The notes beneath the pieces were generated by a model. That model saw nothing but the letters and a program-made list of their open reading frames with translations. It had not been told where the DNA came from and did no database searches. A DNA stretch of 64,000 nucleotides from Psychrobacillus antarcticus. Lineage in GTDB: Bacteria > Bacillota > Bacilli > Bacillales_A > Planococcaceae. The DNA is taken from the NCBI RefSeq assembly GCF_029533155.1, contig NZ_JAIZDB010000010.1:1-64000 (forward strand), written 5' to 3'. Shown here one piece after another: positions 61,789 to 64,000 of this stretch; position 1 is the first letter of the stretch, and each line of letters begins with the position of its first letter. Position numbers and translations under genes: made by a program.

Positions 61789-63402
61789 ATGGTGAATTTA
61801 AATCCCATAAGGATGAAGTCGTGGGATTCATCTAATATAGGATTATGGTTGAAAGATTCTTTAGGAGATCCTTCACAAGTGACAGTGAACGGAGAGAACT
61901 TGAAGTATCCTCAATTAGTTTGCCAATATATTGGCATGTCCTTAGATGAAGATGAATATTTCTCGATTCTACATACACAAGTCAATGATTCCTTAGGAAA
62001 GTTAAGCATCCTGACTGGTGCACTTAACAAACAAATTTCTGCCGAGAAGTTAAAATCACTCAATCAGTTATTTGACCTGCACAAAAAAGAAAGAGGACTC
62101 TCCCCTAGTCGGATGGTCGCCTTTCTTGATGGCTATTCCTTATTACCAGACTCAATAGATCCTAGTTTAAATAGACGAATTAAAACAGTTTTAATCGACA
62201 TATTAAAAAAGTTACAAAAAAGCTACACAGAAGGAACTCTTCATCATGAATATCGGCGTATAACAACAGATTTAGTAAAATGGATATCCAATCATGTGGA
62301 GCCGGCACTGAAGGAAATAGATTTCGTACAGGGCATCCCTGCTTTTCTTTGGTACGGCACGGCAACCCCTAGCGAAAAATGGTTTCTAACTTATTTAGCC
62401 GACTTTGGTTTCCATGTAGTTATATTCAACCCAACTAACGAGCCTTGGCCGAAAACCCTACTCACAATTGAGGATGACCTTAGCTATCGCTTTCCTAAGA
62501 TTTCACAAGATATTAAACCATTGCCAGACGAAATGCCCAAAATTGCAGGAACTGTTGCATTTAGAGCAACACAAGAAATTAATGAACTTCTACATCATGA
62601 TGATTCTGGACTTTATAAGCCATTCCAATTTAAATCATACTCTATTAATTCTTTGCGACTGAAAACAACTGAGGACGAGGCTTTCCTAATTTCAAAAGAA
62701 AGGGCGATGATCCGTCCTCACTTCCAAGTTAGTAACCAACAGGTAACTATTCCAGTGGTTTTTGCAAAATTGTCAGGTATAGACAAAAACAGAAAACGCT
62801 TTTGGAATAATGTTCATTCGTTAACAGAACGAGATGATACGCATGTTATTCGCCAGTTTCCTTTCACGAAGGAGCAAAAAACGAATCAGCTATTCCATTA
62901 CCGAGATGCTTTAAAAGCAGATGGTATGTTGGATCCCGAAAAGATGAAGACCGCAAATTGGTGGACGTATGATAAGCTCCCGCTCGGAACACAAACTGTA
63001 ATTGGTGAGGCAATCGCCAAACATGTGAACGAACCAATACTTATGAGACAGTCCAATGAATCTGTAGAAGACTTACAATTATACGCATTTGCACAGTCCA
63101 TGGTTTTACCTGATTTTGTTATTCGTCTTTTACAAACATTTGATTATCCTCAATTTGTTCCAACTATATTTATTTATAATGAAGAAAAAGGTCCTGAACT
63201 ATCCAGATCTGATGCCAACGCTTTATGTATGATGCATCATTTAGGGTTAGATATTATAATCGTGAATCCGAAGGGGCATCTGGATATAGAAAAATGGGTA
63301 CAAGAAGGCACCTTTGATATACACTGGATGGACGACAGAAGTTTCAATGACCCATTCAAAGAACCAAGTGTAGTTCAGAAAATTTTCAAGAAATTTCTAT
63401 AG
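61789..63402 (+). CDS. yceG: YceG-family protein
   Basis: Encodes 537 residues after AGGAGGG. It matches the YceG family that lies before the TelA-like gene in B. subtilis (yceG-yceH). Recognisable parts are LLPDSIDPSLNRRIKTVLID, GIPAFLWYGTATPSEKWFLT and NANALCMMHHLGLD-like DANALCMMHHLGLDIIIVNP. There is no signal peptide or membrane helix. The function is unknown; loss of the related operon lowers stress tolerance in B. subtilis. It precedes the TelA gene by 17 bp. Confidence 0.8.
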   Translation: MVNLNPIRMKSWDSSNIGLWLKDSLGDPSQVTVNGENLKYPQLVCQYIGMSLDEDEYFSILHTQVNDSLGKLSILTGALNKQISAEKLKSLNQLFDLHKKERGLSPSRMVAFLDGYSLLPDSIDPSLNRRIKTVLIDILKKLQKSYTEGTLHHEYRRITTDLVKWISNHVEPALKEIDFVQGIPAFLWYGTATPSEKWFLTYLADFGFHVVIFNPTNEPWPKTLLTIEDDLSYRFPKISQDIKPLPDEMPKIAGTVAFRATQEINELLHHDDSGLYKPFQFKSYSINSLRLKTTEDEAFLISKERAMIRPHFQVSNQQVTIPVVFAKLSGIDKNRKRFWNNVHSLTERDDTHVIRQFPFTKEQKTNQLFHYRDALKADGMLDPEKMKTANWWTYDKLPLGTQTVIGEAIAKHVNEPILMRQSNESVEDLQLYAFAQSMVLPDFVIRLLQTFDYPQFVPTIFIYNEEKGPELSRSDANALCMMHHLGLDIIIVNPKGHLDIEKWVQEGTFDIHWMDDRSFNDPFKEPSVVQKIFKKFL

Positions 63403-63419
63403 ACATAGGGGGAGAAAAT

Positions 63420-64000
63420 ATGGAATTACAAAAGTTAGAAATAGAACAACAAGAACAAATGATGGAAGAAAGTAATGATTTAAAAGCTAAGCTAAAGCGT
63501 GACCCACAAGTATTACAGCTTGTTGCAAAAATTGACCCTAAAAACCAGATTGGACTATTAGAATTTGGTCGTGAACCAGCAGACGAAATTTCCAAATTTA
63601 CAGGACAAATTCTAAGTACGATCAAGTCTAGTAGTATGGAAGAATCCAGTGAATTGTTAAAACAGCTGGGTAAGATTATGGATAAATTCGATAAAAAAGA
63701 CTTTGTCCAAAAGCCCTCTCTCTTCGGTAAAATCTTTAAACAAGGCGAGAAAATAATCGAAAAGCTATTCAATAAGTATCAAACAATGGGTGGCGAAATC
63801 GATAAAGTTTTTGTAGAAATAACGAAGTACGAAACAGAAATGAAAAGATCTACTGTTACGTTAGAAAACTTGTACGACAAAAACTTCAACTACTTCATGG
63901 AATTAGAAAAGTATATTGTAGCTGGTGAGTTAAAGGTCAATCAGTTGAGACAACTCGTGCCGAACCTACAGCAAAAAGCTGAAAATGGCGATCAATTAGT
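63420..64000 (+). CDS. yceH: TelA/YceH toxic anion resistance protein, cut by window edge
   Basis: ATG 63420 follows AGGGGGAG. The frame is open to the window end and gives the first 193 residues of a protein that is usually about 360 long. It is helical and contains DEISKFTGQILSTIKSSSME and SLFGKIFKQGEKIIEKLFNK, then YDKNFNYFMELEKYIVAGE, as in TelA/KlaA family proteins. These are linked to tellurite and other toxic anion resistance. It is the last visible gene of the Ter operon. Confidence 0.88.
   Translation, partial: MELQKLEIEQQEQMMEESNDLKAKLKRDPQVLQLVAKIDPKNQIGLLEFGREPADEISKFTGQILSTIKSSSMEESSELLKQLGKIMDKFDKKDFVQKPSLFGKIFKQGEKIIEKLFNKYQTMGGEIDKVFVEITKYETEMKRSTVTLENLYDKNFNYFMELEKYIVAGELKVNQLRQLVPNLQQKAENGDQL

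Overview
The window looks like a chromosome segment from a low-GC, endospore-forming member of Bacillales, most likely Planococcaceae (Psychrobacillus, Sporosarcina or Lysinibacillus relatives). This is inferred from sda, an alpha/beta SASP, a Tlp-like spore protein and a YhcN/YlaJ lipoprotein, an aa3-type quinol oxidase, Gram-positive ribosome binding sites and short T-rich terminators. The species cannot be fixed from the sequence alone. I saw no rRNA, tRNA, CRISPR array or prophage.

Layout. 1-146: right end of an IS3-type element. 348-2,030: a small lipoprotein gene, then long non-coding DNA holding one copy of a ~750-bp dispersed repeat, a partial second copy, and a cluster of DnaA boxes upstream of sda, a short gene easily missed. 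2,406-8,750: SASP, a VLRF1-type release-factor-like gene, a Na+/H+ antiporter, a metallo-hydrolase, another full copy of the repeat, tlp and yunC. 8,951-12,739: the qoxABCD operon. 12,840-13,110: a MITE-like inverted repeat. 13,111-18,773: PadR/DUF2812 pair, FG-GAP protein, SLAP protein, MarR/MFS pair. 19,060-19,316: a probable structured non-coding RNA on the minus strand. 19,421-25,267: membrane-anchored trypsin-like protease, a minisatellite, and a two-gene cassette of a coiled-coil SF1 helicase with an unknown partner. 25,527-29,380: DUF485/acetate symporter, YhcN lipoprotein, M20 amidohydrolase.

29,437-54,086 is a large accessory carbohydrate locus, mostly on the minus strand: a 1,329-residue secreted beta-propeller protein; two FAD-dependent oxidoreductases; three Gfo/Idh/MocA oxidoreductases plus one degenerate relative; a xylose-isomerase-like TIM barrel; a CE7 acetyl esterase; an alpha-glucuronidase-like/DUF4838-type protein; an MDR dehydrogenase; a DapA-like aldolase; an epimerase-like protein; a sugar ABC importer; a YesL protein; and a divergent regulator joining a GGDEF-like domain to a winged helix. 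Two promoter regions in this locus share a 21-bp motif, so they are probably co-regulated. The enzyme set suggests uptake of an acetylated or uronic-acid-containing oligosaccharide and its breakdown by oxidation and elimination, but the substrate is unknown.

54,267-64,000: a DMT transporter, an esterase, then a Ter/StiP stress operon (two TerD proteins, HpcH/HpaI-like, PRTase-TRSP, StiP, HAD phosphatase, YceG, TelA), with the last gene cut by the window edge.
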